Of a DNA stretch of 64,000 nt, positions 7,733 to 17,383 are shown in pieces (position 1 is the first letter of the stretch; each line of letters begins with the position of its first letter). The notes under the pieces were generated by a model. The model did not search any database and was not told the origin of the DNA. It worked only from the letters and a program-made list of their open reading frames with translations. Source of the stretch: JBBQZO01 sp038207625 (GTDB lineage: Bacteria > Pseudomonadota > Gammaproteobacteria > Burkholderiales > Burkholderiaceae_D). The stretch covers positions 1 through 64,000 of the forward strand of contig JBBQZO010000026.1 in the NCBI GenBank assembly GCA_038207625.1, written 5' to 3'. The translations under genes and the position numbers were made by a program.

Positions 7733-8494
7733 TTACTTGACTTCTTTCCAGTACGACGCATTCAAGCGCCATGCCAGCAGGGCGAACATCGACAGGAACA
7801 GCACCACCCAGACGCCCAGGCGCTTGCGCGTGCCTTGGGCCGGTTCGGCCATCCAGCCCATGTAGGCGACCAGGTCGGCCACCGCCGTGTCGTACTCGTA
7901 GGCCGACAGCTTGCCCGGCTTGACTTGCTGGAAGCCACCGAACTTGTGCACCATCTTGCCGTGCTCATGCGGATCTTCTTCTTCCACCATCTTCACCGTG
8001 CGCACACCCTGCAGCTCGTACAACACATGGGGCATGGCCACATTGTTGACGACCATGTTGTTCCAGCCGGTCGGACGGGTCTCGTCCTTGTAGAAGCTGC
8101 GCAGGTAGGTGTACAGGTAGTCCGAACCGCTGCCCGCTTCCGACGAGCGGGCGCGCACGATCACCGACAGATCCGGCGGAATCACGCCGAACCACGCTTT
8201 CGCGTCAGCCGGGGCGAGCGAGGTGGTCATCAGGGCGCCCACTTTGTCGGTCGTGAACAGCAGGCTGTTCTTGATCTGCTCTTCGGTCAGGTCCAGGTCG
8301 CGCAGGCGGTTGTAACGCATCGACGCCGCCGCGTGGCAGTTCAGGCAGTAGTTCACGAACAGCTTGGCGCCGTTTTGCAGCGAGGCCATGCTGGCGCGCT
8401 CAGGCGCCTTGTCCAGGGGGAAACCACCTTCGTTCGCCAACGCCAGGCCCGGCAGCAAGGCCAGGATAGCGATCAGTTTTTTATGAAAATTCAT
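7733..8494 (-). CDS. petC: Cytochrome c1 of the bc1 complex
   Basis: Haem c subunit of ubiquinol-cytochrome c reductase, facing the periplasm. The 253-residue protein has a signal peptide (1-20), the haem-binding CLNCH at residues 50-54, and a C-terminal membrane anchor (about 229-245, VVLFLSMFALLAW). It ends the petABC operon, 34 bases after petB. It passes electrons from the Rieske protein to soluble cytochrome c. Confidence 0.97.
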   Translation of the reverse strand: MNFHKKLIAILALLPGLALANEGGFPLDKAPERASMASLQNGAKLFVNYCLNCHAAASMRYNRLRDLDLTEEQIKNSLLFTTDKVGALMTTSLAPADAKAWFGVIPPDLSVIVRARSSEAGSGSDYLYTYLRSFYKDETRPTGWNNMVVNNVAMPHVLYELQGVRTVKMVEEEDPHEHGKMVHKFGGFQQVKPGKLSAYEYDTAVADLVAYMGWMAEPAQGTRKRLGVWVVLFLSMFALLAWRLNASYWKEVK

Positions 8495-8528
8495 AGTATG
8501 TCCTTTTGCGCTTATGTGATGTCGTCAA

Positions 8529-9941
8529 TTAGTGCGGATGAAACGTCACACGAGTGGGCACGGTCTTGAAGGTGCCCATCGCGCTCCACCACGGCATCAG
8601 CATGAAGAAACCAAAATAGATCAGCGTGCATACTTGCGCGATCAGCGTACGGCTGTCGGACGGCGGCATGGTGCCCAGGTAGCCCAACGCCAGGAACGAC
8701 AGGCCGAACACCGTGTAGACATACTTGTGCCAGTCAGGACGATAGCGGATCGACTTCGCTTTCGAATGATCCAGCCAAGGCAGGCCGGCCAGTATCATCA
8801 CCGAGGTGCCAAACAACACCACGCCCCAGAATTTCGCATCCAGGCCCGATGGCAGCATGCCCACGCAGGCGGCCACGGTGACCACCGAGACGATAATCTT
8901 GGTCAGTTTCGACAGGTTCGACTTGACCCACAGGAAAGCGACGTACGCGCCCAGAATCGGGATCAGCACTTTCAGGAAGTCCGACGTGGTTGCCCGCAGC
9001 ACCGAGTAGAACGGCGTGAAGTACCAGGTTGGCGCGATGTGCGGGGGCGTTTTCAGCGAGTCAGCAGGGATGAAGTTGTTGTACTCGAGGAAGTAGCCGC
9101 CCATTTCCGGCGCGAAGAACACCACGGCGCTGAAGATGACGAGGAACACCGACACGCCAAACAGATCGTGCACCGTGTAGTAAGGATGCGAAGGAATCGA
9201 ATCGAGTGGGTGGCCGTCGGCGCCCAGGTGTTCTTTGACTTCGATGCCGTCCGGATTGCTCGAGCCCACTTCGTGCAGCGCGATCAGATGCGCGGCAACC
9301 AGGCCCAGCAGAACCAGCGGGATCGCGATCACGTGGAAAGCGAAGAAACGGTTCAGCGTGGCATCGGAGACGACATAGTCACCACGAATCCACAGCGACA
9401 GGTCGGGACCGATGAAAGGAATCGCGCCGAACAGGTTGACGATCACTTGCGCGCCCCAGTAGGACATCTGGCCCCATGGCAGCAGGTAGCCGAAGAAGGC
9501 TTCAGCCATCAGGCACAGGAAAATCGCGAAACCGAACAGCCAGATCAGTTCACGTGGCTTGCGGTAGGAACCGTACAGCAGGCCGCGCGTCATGTGCAGA
9601 TAGACGATGATGAAGAACGCCGAGGCGCCCGTCGAGTGCATATAGCGCACCAGCCAGCCAGCCGGCACTTCGCGCATGATGTATTCGACCGACCCGAAGG
9701 CCAGCAGCGCGTCCGGCTTGTAGTGCATCGTCAGGAAGATGCCGGTGACGATCTGCAGTACCAGCACCAGCATCGCCAGGGAGCCGAAGATGTACCAGAA
9801 GTTGAAGTTTTTCGGCGCGTAGTACTTGCCCCACTGATCGTTCCACAGCTTGGTCAGCGGAAAGCGGTCATCGACCCAGCCCAGCGCTTTTTCAGCGATC
9901 GGGGCGTCAGCCGAGAATTTGGTTTCTTTAAAAGCAGCCAT
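8529..9941 (-). CDS. petB: Cytochrome b of the bc1 complex
   Basis: Integral membrane subunit carrying the two b haems and both quinone sites. At 470 residues it covers the full bacterial cytochrome b with eight to nine membrane helices. Seen features include the haem-ligating helix region around LHMTRGLLYGSYR, the Qo-site region GQMSYWGAQVIVNLFGAIPFIG, and a late VPTRVTFHPH tail. It starts 3 bases after the petA stop, indicating translational coupling. Confidence 0.98.
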   Translation of the reverse strand: MAAFKETKFSADAPIAEKALGWVDDRFPLTKLWNDQWGKYYAPKNFNFWYIFGSLAMLVLVLQIVTGIFLTMHYKPDALLAFGSVEYIMREVPAGWLVRYMHSTGASAFFIIVYLHMTRGLLYGSYRKPRELIWLFGFAIFLCLMAEAFFGYLLPWGQMSYWGAQVIVNLFGAIPFIGPDLSLWIRGDYVVSDATLNRFFAFHVIAIPLVLLGLVAAHLIALHEVGSSNPDGIEVKEHLGADGHPLDSIPSHPYYTVHDLFGVSVFLVIFSAVVFFAPEMGGYFLEYNNFIPADSLKTPPHIAPTWYFTPFYSVLRATTSDFLKVLIPILGAYVAFLWVKSNLSKLTKIIVSVVTVAACVGMLPSGLDAKFWGVVLFGTSVMILAGLPWLDHSKAKSIRYRPDWHKYVYTVFGLSFLALGYLGTMPPSDSRTLIAQVCTLIYFGFFMLMPWWSAMGTFKTVPTRVTFHPH

Positions 9942-9944
9942 GTT

Positions 9945-10553
9945 TTATGCCTCGCCTTTCTCGTCTTTGCCGATCAGCAGTTTGCTGTCGCTCAGGTACA
10001 TATGACGCGGAACTTGCAGATTGTCCGGCGCTGGCTTGTTCTTGTAGACGCGGCCGGCCAGGTCGAAGGTCGAACCGTGGCATGGGCACAGGAAACCACC
10101 GGCCCAGTCGTCCGGCAGCGACGCTTGCGGGCCGGCGGCGAATTTCGACGATGGCGAGCAACCCAGGTGCGAGCAGATGCCCACGGCCACCAGGATTTCC
10201 GGCTTGATCGAGCGGTGTTCGTTGCGCGCGTAGTCCGGGGTCAGTTCGTCGACTTTGCGCTCGGACTGGGGATCGGCGACTTTGGCATCGGTGCTTTTCA
10301 GCGAGGCGACCATTTCTGGCGTACGCTTCAGGATCCACACGGGCTTGCCGCGCCATTCCACCGTTTTCATCTCGCCCGGCGCCATGCCCGCGATATCGAC
10401 TTCTACTGGTGCGCCGGCAGCTTTCGCCCGTTCCGACGGCTGAAACGTACTTACCAAGGCTCCCGCCGTGGACAAACCCACCACGCCGCCCGCCGCGCAC
10501 GTTGCGACGAGCAAGCCCCGGCGGCTCGAATCGACCTGCTTTTCGTTACTCAT
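9945..10553 (-). CDS. petA: Rieske iron-sulfur subunit of the bc1 complex
   Basis: The 2Fe-2S subunit of ubiquinol-cytochrome c reductase, 202 residues. An N-terminal twin-arginine-like motif (SSRRGLLVAT, residues 9-18) precedes the single membrane anchor. The cluster ligands are visible: C127 and H129 in CSHLGC, and C156 and H159 in CPCHG, with the disulphide cysteines C132 and C158. It is the first gene of petABC, and a TATAAT promoter lies about 65 bases upstream. Confidence 0.98.
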   Translation of the reverse strand: MSNEKQVDSSRRGLLVATCAAGGVVGLSTAGALVSTFQPSERAKAAGAPVEVDIAGMAPGEMKTVEWRGKPVWILKRTPEMVASLKSTDAKVADPQSERKVDELTPDYARNEHRSIKPEILVAVGICSHLGCSPSSKFAAGPQASLPDDWAGGFLCPCHGSTFDLAGRVYKNKPAPDNLQVPRHMYLSDSKLLIGKDEKGEA

Positions 10554-10618
10554 ACCAACCCCAATCAGTCAAAATGCGAAATCGTAAGAAGTGTTAACAG
10601 AACTTCTAGCAACCTTAA

Positions 10619-10647
10619 ATTATAAGGGAAGCGCGTTCCGAATTAAA
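10619..10647 (-). promoter_or_regulatory. Probable petABC promoter
   Basis: On the minus strand a perfect TATAAT (10624-10619) follows TTTAAT (10647-10642) with 17-base spacing. The -10 box is about 65 bases upstream of the petA start. The -35 box is weak. The remaining gap to mscL holds the oppositely oriented mscL promoter and nothing else recognisable. Confidence 0.5.
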
Positions 10648-10753
10648 GAAAAAACGTTGCCGAGACCCCAATCCGGCATATTTCAAGGGATATTTGCGCA
10701 TGGGCTGTGCATTCATGCAAGGTTTCTGATGGAAGGGGGCGCACATGCCGGGT

Positions 10754-10782
10754 TTGGAATATGGTTCAATCGATAGTATGAT
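10754..10782 (+). promoter_or_regulatory. Probable mscL promoter
   Basis: TTGGAA (10754-10759) and TATGAT (10777-10782) are separated by exactly 17 bases. The -10 box lies about 41 bases before the mscL start, giving a short leader with the GAGGGG ribosome site. Confidence 0.6.
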
Positions 10783-10823
10783 CGCGCTGTAAGTTTGTGC
10801 ACAATTCAATGAGGGGATGGCCG

Positions 10824-11240
10824 ATGTCGATGATGAGCGAATTCAAGCAGTTTGCAATGAAGGGCAATGTGATGGACCTGGCGGTCGGCGTGATCATCGG
10901 TTCGGCCTTCGGCAAGATCGTCGATTCGCTGGTGCAGGACATCATCATGCCGCCGATCAGCAAGGTATTTGGCGGTCTCGACTTTGCCAATTATTACCTG
11001 CCCTTGAATCACCAAAGCACCGAACTGACGCTGATCGAAGCGAAGAAAGCCGGTGCGGTATTTGCATACGGCAATTTCATTACCATCCTGATCAATTTTC
11101 TGATCCTCGCCTTCGTGATTTTCCAGATGGTGCGTCTGGTCAACAAAATGCGCGCCAACGAGGCGCCCGCGCCGGCGGCCGTCGTCACGCCGGAGGATAT
11201 CGTGCTGCTGCGCGAGATCCGCGACGCATTGAAAAAGTAA
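10824..11240 (+). CDS. mscL: Large-conductance mechanosensitive channel MscL
   Basis: Pressure-relief channel that opens on hypo-osmotic shock. The 138-residue protein shows the N-terminal amphipathic segment ([19 protein letters not shown]), TM1 to about residue 40, a periplasmic loop, TM2 (about 75-100, [18 protein letters not shown]) and a cytoplasmic helix ending ALKK. Start chosen at ATG 10824 because GAGGGG lies 7 bases upstream; a GTG 27 bases earlier in frame would place this ribosome site inside the gene. Confidence 0.97.
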   Translation: MSMMSEFKQFAMKGNVMDLAVGVIIGSAFGKIVDSLVQDIIMPPISKVFGGLDFANYYLPLNHQSTELTLIEAKKAGAVFAYGNFITILINFLILAFVIFQMVRLVNKMRANEAPAPAAVVTPEDIVLLREIRDALKK

Positions 11241-11297
11241 GGGGCCGCGTCGGCGCAACCGCGCCGCGCCATGCCCGTTTTTAGCTCAGGGATTCGG

Positions 11298-12434
11298 ATG
11301 CGACGTTATTGGTTGTTGTTTGCGCAGGCTGTCACGATCGCGCTGGCCGTGTATTTCGTGCTGGCCACCTTGCGTCCGGAGTTGCTCGGGCGCCCCGTGG
11401 TACGCGCCGTGCCTGTCAGCGCCACCGTGCTGCAGGCGCCGCTGGCGCCGTCGAGCAGCACCTACCGCGCCGCCGCCGAACGGGCGATGCCGGCCGTGGT
11501 CAACATCCTCACCACCCAGGCGCCCAAGCGGGCCGTCAATCCGCGTCTGAAGGATCCGCTGTTCCGGCGCTTCTTTGGCGAGCGCGGCGGCGACGACGAG
11601 CAGGAGTCCAGCCTGGGCTCGGGCGTGATCGTCAGCGCCGAAGGCTATATCCTGACCAATAATCACGTCGTCGAGGCGGCCGACGAAATCGAGGTGGTGC
11701 TGGCCGACGGGCGCAAGGCTCCGGCCAAGATCGTCGGCACCGATCCGGAAACCGACCTGGCGGTGATCCGCATCGCGCTGCCCAAGCTGCCGGTGATTGT
11801 GCTCGGGCATGCCGAGCAGGCCCGCGTGGGCGACATCGTGCTGGCCATCGGCAACCCGTTCGGCGTGGGCCAGACCGTCACGATGGGCATTGTCTCGGCG
11901 CTGGGGCGCAAGAATCTGCACATCAACCATTTCGAAAACTTCATCCAGACCGACGCGGCCATCAACTTCGGCAATTCGGGCGGGGCACTGGTCGACATCA
12001 ACGGCAATTTGTTGGGCATCAACTCGGCGATTTATTCGCAAAGCGGCGGTTCGGTCGGCATCGGCTTTGCGATCCCCGTCTCGACGGCCAAGTCGGTGAT
12101 GGAGGAGATCATCAAGTCCGGCCACGTGGTGCGCGGCTGGATCGGGGTCGAGTCGCAGGACATCACGCCGGAATTGGCGGAAAGCTTCGGCCTGACGCGC
12201 CAAACCGGCGCCATCATCGCCGGCGTGGTGCGCAACGGCCCGGCCGACAAGGCCGGCATCCGCCCGGGCGACATCCTGATGGCGGTGGACGGCAAGAGCG
12301 TCTCCGACACCACCGAGATGCTCAACCTGATCGCCCAACTGGCGCCGGGCGGCAAGGCGCGCATGACGGTGATGCGCAAGAACCGCGAGGCCACGCTCGA
12401 CGTGATGGTCGGCAAGCGCCCGCGCACCAATTAA
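11298..12434 (+). CDS. HtrA-family serine protease (DegS/DegQ-like)
   Basis: Membrane-anchored or periplasmic trypsin-like protease of envelope quality control, 378 residues. An N-terminal hydrophobic segment (about 5-25) is followed by the protease domain with catalytic H123 (TNNHVVEA), D153 (ETDLAVIRI) and S227 (FGNSGGALVD). One PDZ domain lies at about 285-370 (GPADKAGIRPGDILM). A single PDZ and the uncleaved-looking anchor favour DegS-like architecture over DegP, which has two. ATG 11298 is preceded by CAGGGA; ATG 11271 is an alternative start. Confidence 0.93.
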   Translation: MRRYWLLFAQAVTIALAVYFVLATLRPELLGRPVVRAVPVSATVLQAPLAPSSSTYRAAAERAMPAVVNILTTQAPKRAVNPRLKDPLFRRFFGERGGDDEQESSLGSGVIVSAEGYILTNNHVVEAADEIEVVLADGRKAPAKIVGTDPETDLAVIRIALPKLPVIVLGHAEQARVGDIVLAIGNPFGVGQTVTMGIVSALGRKNLHINHFENFIQTDAAINFGNSGGALVDINGNLLGINSAIYSQSGGSVGIGFAIPVSTAKSVMEEIIKSGHVVRGWIGVESQDITPELAESFGLTRQTGAIIAGVVRNGPADKAGIRPGDILMAVDGKSVSDTTEMLNLIAQLAPGGKARMTVMRKNREATLDVMVGKRPRTN

Positions 12435-12478
12435 GCATTTCTCCACATAAACAATTTCCCAACGAAGGAACGCGATCC

Positions 12479-13165
12479 ATGCATTTGCGCGACCTCACGC
12501 AATTTTTAAAAGAACTGGCCGACAATAACAACCGGCCCTGGTTCATCATGAACAAGCCGCGCTACGACATCTTGCGCGAGGAGTTTCTCGACACCGTCAC
12601 CAGCCTGATCTTTGAACTGGCCAAGTTCGACCGCCCCATCATCGCCTGCAATCCGAAAAAAGCGCTGTTTCGCATCAACCGCGATATCCGCTTTTCGCAC
12701 GACAAGAGTCCGTACAAGACGCGTTTCTCGGCCGCCATCGTGCCCAACGACATGAAGCGCCCGGGCGACGCGGGTGGCCCGGTGTATTACCTGCAGATCG
12801 ACGGCACCGGCAAGCTGCTGTTCGGCGCCGGTGAATACATGCCGCCGCCGGCGCGCCTGCGCGCGATTCGCGCCCAGATCGTCAACGATGCGACAGGGTT
12901 TGCCAAAATGCTCAAGAATAAGCCCATGCGCGCGCGCTTTGGCGACCTGCAAACGGAAGACAAGCTGGCGCGCCCGCCCAAAGGTTTCGACGCCGAGCAC
13001 GTGCATGTCGAGTATCTGAAGCTGAAGAGTTTCTTCGTCTGGACCGAGGTCGAACTCAAGCAAAACGCGCCCGATCAACTGGTGCCGGATCTGGCGGCCG
13101 GGCTCAAGGATGCGTTCGCGCTGGTCAGCTGGCTGCGCACCGTGAAAGTGGCAGCCGAAGAATAA
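12479..13165 (+). CDS. DUF2461 / TIGR02453 family protein
   Basis: Conserved protein of 228 residues with no assigned biochemical function. The family is recognised by the N-terminal LTQFLKELADNNNRPWF pattern, the RINRDIRFSHDKSPYKTRF block (about 62-80) and the C-terminal FVWTEVELKQ region. It appears soluble. It follows the HtrA gene by 44 bases and precedes a cupin gene by 18 bases, so the three may share a transcript. Confidence 0.85.
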   Translation: MHLRDLTQFLKELADNNNRPWFIMNKPRYDILREEFLDTVTSLIFELAKFDRPIIACNPKKALFRINRDIRFSHDKSPYKTRFSAAIVPNDMKRPGDAGGPVYYLQIDGTGKLLFGAGEYMPPPARLRAIRAQIVNDATGFAKMLKNKPMRARFGDLQTEDKLARPPKGFDAEHVHVEYLKLKSFFVWTEVELKQNAPDQLVPDLAAGLKDAFALVSWLRTVKVAAEE

Positions 13166-13183
13166 TTCACAAGGAGTAAAGCC

Positions 13184-13513
13184 ATGGCCTTGCAACACGC
13201 CGCGTCCGGACAACTGATCGCACTCAAGCGCGATGACGACGATATCGCCTACTTCACCTCGGTGGCGCTGGCCAAGACCGAGCACATGGAGGTGATCCGG
13301 CTGGTGCTGCCGCAGGGGCGCGAGATGGCCGAGCACAAGGTCGCCGGCGAGATGACCTTGCAGTGCCTGGAAGGCGAAGTGGCGGTCGATGCGCATGGCA
13401 CCACCACGGTGCTGCAGCCGGGCCAGATGCTGTGGCTGGCCGGCTCGCAAGCGCACGCGGTGCGCGCGCTGCAGGATACGGTGGCGCTGCTGACGATCCT
13501 GCTGCCCCACTAA
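13184..13513 (+). CDS. Small cupin-domain protein
   Basis: Single-domain cupin beta-barrel of 109 residues. The two cupin motifs can be followed: the first around LPQGREMAEHKVAGEMTLQC, with the usual Gly, His and Glu positions partly kept, and the second around LQPGQMLWLAGSQAHAVRAL, ending with a conserved His. Cupins of this size bind a metal or small ligand; the substrate cannot be told. An AAGGAG ribosome site precedes ATG 13184. The stop is 6 bases from the end of convergent gpsA. Confidence 0.8.
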   Translation: MALQHAASGQLIALKRDDDDIAYFTSVALAKTEHMEVIRLVLPQGREMAEHKVAGEMTLQCLEGEVAVDAHGTTTVLQPGQMLWLAGSQAHAVRALQDTVALLTILLPH

Positions 13514-13519
13514 ACGACG

Positions 13520-14554
13520 TTACGCCGCTTCGCCGCGCGGATCGCGCGCCATCAGACGCGCCACCATGTCGTGCGGCGCGACGCCATCAAATAGCACGCC
13601 GGCCACCGCATTGGCGATCGGCATCTCCACCCCCAGCGTCAGGGCCAGTGCGCGCACTGCCTTGGCGCACGGCACGCCTTCGGCCACATGGCCCAGTTCA
13701 TCGACGATGGTGGCCAGCGGCTTGCCCTGCGCCAGCCCAAGCCCGACGCGGCGGTTGCGCGACAGGTCGCCCGTGCAGGTGAGGATCAGGTCGCCCATGC
13801 CGGTCAAACCCATGAAGGTATTCGGATGGCCGCCCAGCGCCGTGCCCAGCCGGGTGATTTCGGCCAGCCCGCGGGTGATCAGCGCGGCGCGCGCGTTCAG
13901 GCCCAGACCCAGGCCGTCGGCCACGCCGGTGGCAATGGCGAGCACGTTTTTCACGGCGCCGCCCACTTCCACGCCCACCACGTCGTCCGACGAGTAGACC
14001 CGGATGGTGCCGCCGTGCAGCGCGTCGACCACCTGCTCGCGCAAGGCCGGCGCGCCGGAGGCGATGGTCAGCGCGCACGGCAGGCCGCGCGCCACTTCCT
14101 GCGCGAACGAGGGGCCCGACAGTGCGCCGCCGGGCACGTCAGCGCCCAGCACGGCGCGCACCACCTGATGCGGCAGCAGGCCGGTGTCGCCTTCGAAGCC
14201 CTTGCACAGCCAGACGATGTTGGGAATTGCCTGGCCCTTCAGGCGCTCAAGCAGCGGGCGCAGGCCAGCCACCGGGCAGGCGGCGATCAGCAGCGGCGCC
14301 TCGGCGGCGCTGGCGCCCAGCACATGCGCCAGCGCGGCGTCGAAATCGGCCGTCAGGCGCAGTGCGGCCGGCAGCGCAAAGCCGGGCAGGTAGCTGGTGT
14401 TCTCGCGCGTGGCGTGCATGCTGGCCATGGCCGCGGTGTCGCGGCCCCACAGCAGCACATCGTGGCGCGCCGCCAGCGCCATCGCGACCGCCGTGCCCCA
14501 GGCACCGGCGCCCAGGACGGTAATTTTGTGAGGAATTTTATGGACAGCGTGCAT
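13520..14554 (-). CDS. gpsA: Glycerol-3-phosphate dehydrogenase [NAD(P)+]
   Basis: Reduces dihydroxyacetone phosphate to sn-glycerol-3-phosphate for phospholipid synthesis, in the cytoplasm. The 344-residue protein starts with the Rossmann motif [16 protein letters not shown] (about 14-29). It contains the conserved [11 protein letters not shown] segment, the catalytic-lysine region [13 protein letters not shown] and [12 protein letters not shown]. It belongs to the minus-strand set rhodanese-grxC-secB-SH3 protein-gpsA and is its last gene. Confidence 0.97.
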   Translation of the reverse strand: MHAVHKIPHKITVLGAGAWGTAVAMALAARHDVLLWGRDTAAMASMHATRENTSYLPGFALPAALRLTADFDAALAHVLGASAAEAPLLIAACPVAGLRPLLERLKGQAIPNIVWLCKGFEGDTGLLPHQVVRAVLGADVPGGALSGPSFAQEVARGLPCALTIASGAPALREQVVDALHGGTIRVYSSDDVVGVEVGGAVKNVLAIATGVADGLGLGLNARAALITRGLAEITRLGTALGGHPNTFMGLTGMGDLILTCTGDLSRNRRVGLGLAQGKPLATIVDELGHVAEGVPCAKAVRALALTLGVEMPIANAVAGVLFDGVAPHDMVARLMARDPRGEAA

Positions 14555-14653
14555 GACGGCTAGCTCGGTAAAGGGGCGGTGGAACGACAGGGCGACTCAG
14601 ACGACGAGAGCTGTTCGGGCATGTTCGAAACACACTCAAACACGCTCAAACGC

Positions 14654-15097
14654 TCAGGTGCCCCAGACCTCGGCGGTCTTGATGAAGCCGGTGGCGCCAT
14701 CGCGGTGCTTGACCTTGACCCAGCTGCTGGCGGGCCCGTCGAGCAACTCGAGCAGCACGCCCTTGTCGGCGCTGAGCAGGGTGGCAGCGCCGTCGTCGGC
14801 GCGTTCGCGCACCTTGGCGCCGGCCGCGCGCACCACGACGGTGCGTTTGGGCGACAGCAGCTTCGCTTCGGTCCAGGCCATCTCGCCGCTGGCGTCGCGC
14901 ACTTTGACCCAGTCGCCATGGCTGATCACCACTTCGACCGGCATGCCGCGCGGGGCGACGAACAGCTTGCCACCCTTCAACGAGGGTGCGTCGTACAGGA
15001 TGGCAGGGGCCGCGCCGACGCTCTTGAAATCGAGCGCGTGGACGCTCACGCTGGCCAACAGCAACGCTGTGCCTGCAAGAAAACGGGGAAATGTCAT
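14654..15097 (-). CDS. Secreted protein with two SH3-like (SH3b) domains
   Basis: Probable periplasmic 147-residue protein. A signal peptide (1-22, ending VSVHA) is followed by two bacterial SH3-like repeats. The first (about 25-80) contains GMPVEVVISHGDWVKVRDASG, and the second (about 85-145) contains KGVLLELLDGPASSWVKVKH. SH3b domains often bind peptidoglycan or help target wall enzymes. Start placed at 15097, where GAAGG precedes ATG; the frame is open further upstream but without a signal peptide. It sits between secB and gpsA. Confidence 0.82.
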   Translation of the reverse strand: MTFPRFLAGTALLLASVSVHALDFKSVGAAPAILYDAPSLKGGKLFVAPRGMPVEVVISHGDWVKVRDASGEMAWTEAKLLSPKRTVVVRAAGAKVRERADDGAATLLSADKGVLLELLDGPASSWVKVKHRDGATGFIKTAEVWGT

Positions 15098-15194
15098 GAT
15101 GTGGCCTTCGCCTGGGAGTGGGGGAACACCACGGTCTGGTGACCGTGGTGTCTGGCCTCGTGCGCGCGCGCGGCGCGCAGCCGGCCGGTAATGC

Positions 15195-15668
15195 TTAGTG
15201 CGTGTTTTCAGCGGCTGGCGCGGCGGCGGCGGCCGATTCGATCGCGGCGCGACGTTGCTGGTAGAACACTTCGAAGTTGATCTCAGCCAGGTGCACAGGC
15301 GGGAAGCCGGCACGGGTGATCACGTCGGCGATGTTGGCGCGCAGGTAAGGGTAGACGATGTTCGGGCAACCGATTCCCAGCAGCGGATCGAGTTGATCGG
15401 CAGGAATGTTGCGCGCTTCGAAGATACCGGCTTGCTTGCCTTCGACCAGGAACGCTACTTTGTCCTTGATTTTGGCGGTGACGGTGATCGTCACGGTCGA
15501 TTCAAAGATGCCGTCGGCGATCGCTTCGGAACCGACGTCGAGCGACACTTCGATCGCTGGCGCTTCTTGGTCGAGGAAGATCGATGGGGAATTTGGTTGC
15601 TCCAGCGACATGTCTTTCAGGTAGACGCGTTGGATTTGGAATACAGGTTGCAGGATTTCGTCGGACAT
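15195..15668 (-). CDS. secB: Protein-export chaperone SecB
   Basis: Tetrameric cytoplasmic chaperone that keeps precursors unfolded and hands them to SecA. The 157 residues match the family length. The N-terminal [20 protein letters not shown], the central [11 protein letters not shown] and the C-terminal [20 protein letters not shown] with [11 protein letters not shown] are diagnostic. The Ala-rich tail is variable. It lies downstream of grxC in the usual grxC-secB-gpsA order. Confidence 0.97.
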   Translation of the reverse strand: MSDEILQPVFQIQRVYLKDMSLEQPNSPSIFLDQEAPAIEVSLDVGSEAIADGIFESTVTITVTAKIKDKVAFLVEGKQAGIFEARNIPADQLDPLLGIGCPNIVYPYLRANIADVITRAGFPPVHLAEINFEVFYQQRRAAIESAAAAAPAAENTH

Positions 15669-15834
15669 GGAACGCTTTCGTTGGGATGGATAAAGAACGG
15701 CGAGACGCCGTTCCCTCGATGCTGCACATTGGGTTCAATCAGGCACAAATCAAACGCGAGGGCAATTGTATCAAAACCGCCTCGAAACAGACAGTTTCTG
15801 CCATCGCGCGCCGACTTAGCCGTCTAGATGGTGC

Positions 15835-16098
15835 TCAGGCGGCGTTTAACAAGGGGTCCAGTGCACCGGCCTGGTCCAAAGCGTACAAATCGTCGAAACC
15901 GCCCACGTGGGTGGCGCCGATGTAGATCTGCGGCACCGAACGGCGGCCGGTCTTTTCCATCATGATCACGCGTTGCTCGGGGTCGAGGTCGACGCGGATT
16001 TTTTCGATCCCCGTCACGCCCTTCGCTTCGAGCAAACGCTCGGCGCGCACACAGTAGGGGCAGGAGGCAGTGTGGTACAACACAACATGGGCAGTCAT
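15835..16098 (-). CDS. grxC: Glutaredoxin 3
   Basis: Small dithiol glutaredoxin, 87 residues, reducing protein or glutathione mixed disulphides. The active site CPYC is at residues 13-16, with the glutathione-binding SVPQIYIGATHVGGFDDL segment (about 54-71) including the cis-Pro. It lies 17 bases downstream of the rhodanese gene and upstream of secB on the minus strand. Confidence 0.95.
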   Translation of the reverse strand: MTAHVVLYHTASCPYCVRAERLLEAKGVTGIEKIRVDLDPEQRVIMMEKTGRRSVPQIYIGATHVGGFDDLYALDQAGALDPLLNAA

Positions 16099-16115
16099 GG
16101 CAGTTCTCTCAAAAA

Positions 16116-16514
16116 TTATTTAGTGACCGGCAAACCTTGGGCTTGCCATGCGGCCAGGCCGCCTTCCAGACTGACCGCGTCAAAGCCCGCTTGCGCGAGC
16201 TTGGCGACGGCCTTGGCCGAGCGCGCGCCGCTCTGGCAGACGACGACGATGGTCTTGGTCTTCGATTTTTCCAGCTCGCCGATGCGTTTTTCGAGCTCGC
16301 CCAGCGGAATGTGCTTGGCGTCGCGGATGTGGGCGGCGGCAAATTCAGCCGTTTCACGCACGTCGAGCAGCATGCTCTTGCCGCGGTTGAGCAGCAGCGT
16401 CGCCTCCAGCGGGGACGCTTTTTTACCGCGCCCGGTCAGCACCGGCCAGAGCAGCGCGCCACCCGAGACGAGGGCGACGGCGACCCAAAGAAAATTGTCA
16501 ATAATGAATTTCAC
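16116..16514 (-). CDS. Membrane-anchored rhodanese-like protein
   Basis: A 132-residue protein with one N-terminal membrane helix ([19 protein letters not shown]) followed by a single rhodanese domain (about 35-130). The active-site loop CQSGARS is intact, so sulfur transfer is plausible; the physiological acceptor is unknown. The start is taken as GTG 16514, giving the usual KFIIDN opening of this family; an upstream in-frame ATG at 16568 would run into the gpmA promoter region. It heads the grxC-secB-gpsA set. Confidence 0.88.
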   Translation of the reverse strand: MKFIIDNFLWVAVALVSGGALLWPVLTGRGKKASPLEATLLLNRGKSMLLDVRETAEFAAAHIRDAKHIPLGELEKRIGELEKSKTKTIVVVCQSGARSAKAVAKLAQAGFDAVSLEGGLAAWQAQGLPVTK

Positions 16515-16633
16515 GAAGGTTCCAATGGTTAAGGCAATGCGCCCATTATAAAATAGATGCTGAAGCATTGATGTTTGCAGCGTTTTCGGGCCGCGCCTGG
16601 CCTGTCCTCCCCCGACTTTTTGAAGAGCATTTC

Positions 16634-17380
16634 ATGTATAAAATCGTATTCATGCGCCACGGCGAGTCCACCTGGAACCTCGATAACCGCTTCACCGGCT
16701 GGACCGACGTCGACCTGACGGAGAAGGGCGTGCAGGAGGCGCGCGGCGCCGGCATCGCGCTCAAGGAGGCGGGCTTCACCTTCGATTTGACGTACACCTC
16801 GGTGCTCAAACGCGCCATCCGCACGCTCTGGCTGGCGCTCGACGAAATGGATGCAATGTGGCTGCCCGTCAAGCACGACTGGCGCCTCAACGAGCGTCAT
16901 TACGGCGCCCTGCAAGGTCTGGACAAGGCCGAGACGGCCGCCAAGTACGGTGACGAGCAGGTGCTGGTGTGGCGCCGCAGCTATGACACGCCGCCTCCGG
17001 CGCTCGCTGCCGACGACGAACGCACCTCCTACGCCGACCCGCGCTACGCCGGTCTGCCGCGCAGCGCGGTGCCGCTCACCGAATGCCTGAAGGACACCGT
17101 GGCGCGCGTGATGCCGGTGTGGGACGAGGAAATCGCCCCGGCCATCCGCGCCGGCCGCCAGATCCTGATCTCGGCGCACGGCAACAGCCTGCGTGCGCTG
17201 ATCAAGATGCTCGACGGGATCAGCGATGCCGACATCGTCGGCCTGAACATTCCCAACGGCCAGCCGCTGGTGTATGAACTGGACGCCGACCTGAAACCGA
17301 TTCGCAGCTATTATCTGGGCGACCCGGCCGCGATTGCCGCCGCGATGAAGGCCGTCGCCAACCAAGGTAAGGCCCAGTAG
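16634..17380 (+). CDS. gpmA: 2,3-bisphosphoglycerate-dependent phosphoglycerate mutase
   Basis: Interconverts 3- and 2-phosphoglycerate in glycolysis and gluconeogenesis. The 248 residues match the cofactor-dependent family. The phosphorylated histidine is H9 in MRHGES, the catalytic [10 protein letters not shown] block lies near 88-97 and the second histidine is in [13 protein letters not shown] 16634 is used. It opens the gpmA-envC-ctpA-moeB series common in betaproteobacteria. Confidence 0.97.
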   Translation: MYKIVFMRHGESTWNLDNRFTGWTDVDLTEKGVQEARGAGIALKEAGFTFDLTYTSVLKRAIRTLWLALDEMDAMWLPVKHDWRLNERHYGALQGLDKAETAAKYGDEQVLVWRRSYDTPPPALAADDERTSYADPRYAGLPRSAVPLTECLKDTVARVMPVWDEEIAPAIRAGRQILISAHGNSLRALIKMLDGISDADIVGLNIPNGQPLVYELDADLKPIRSYYLGDPAAIAAAMKAVANQGKAQ

Positions 17381-17383
17381 GTT

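Noticed and set aside
8532..10625. Plus-strand ORF of 697 codons opposite petABC
   Set aside because: Antisense to the complete bc1 operon; composition is Arg/Gln/His-rich with no recognisable fold.
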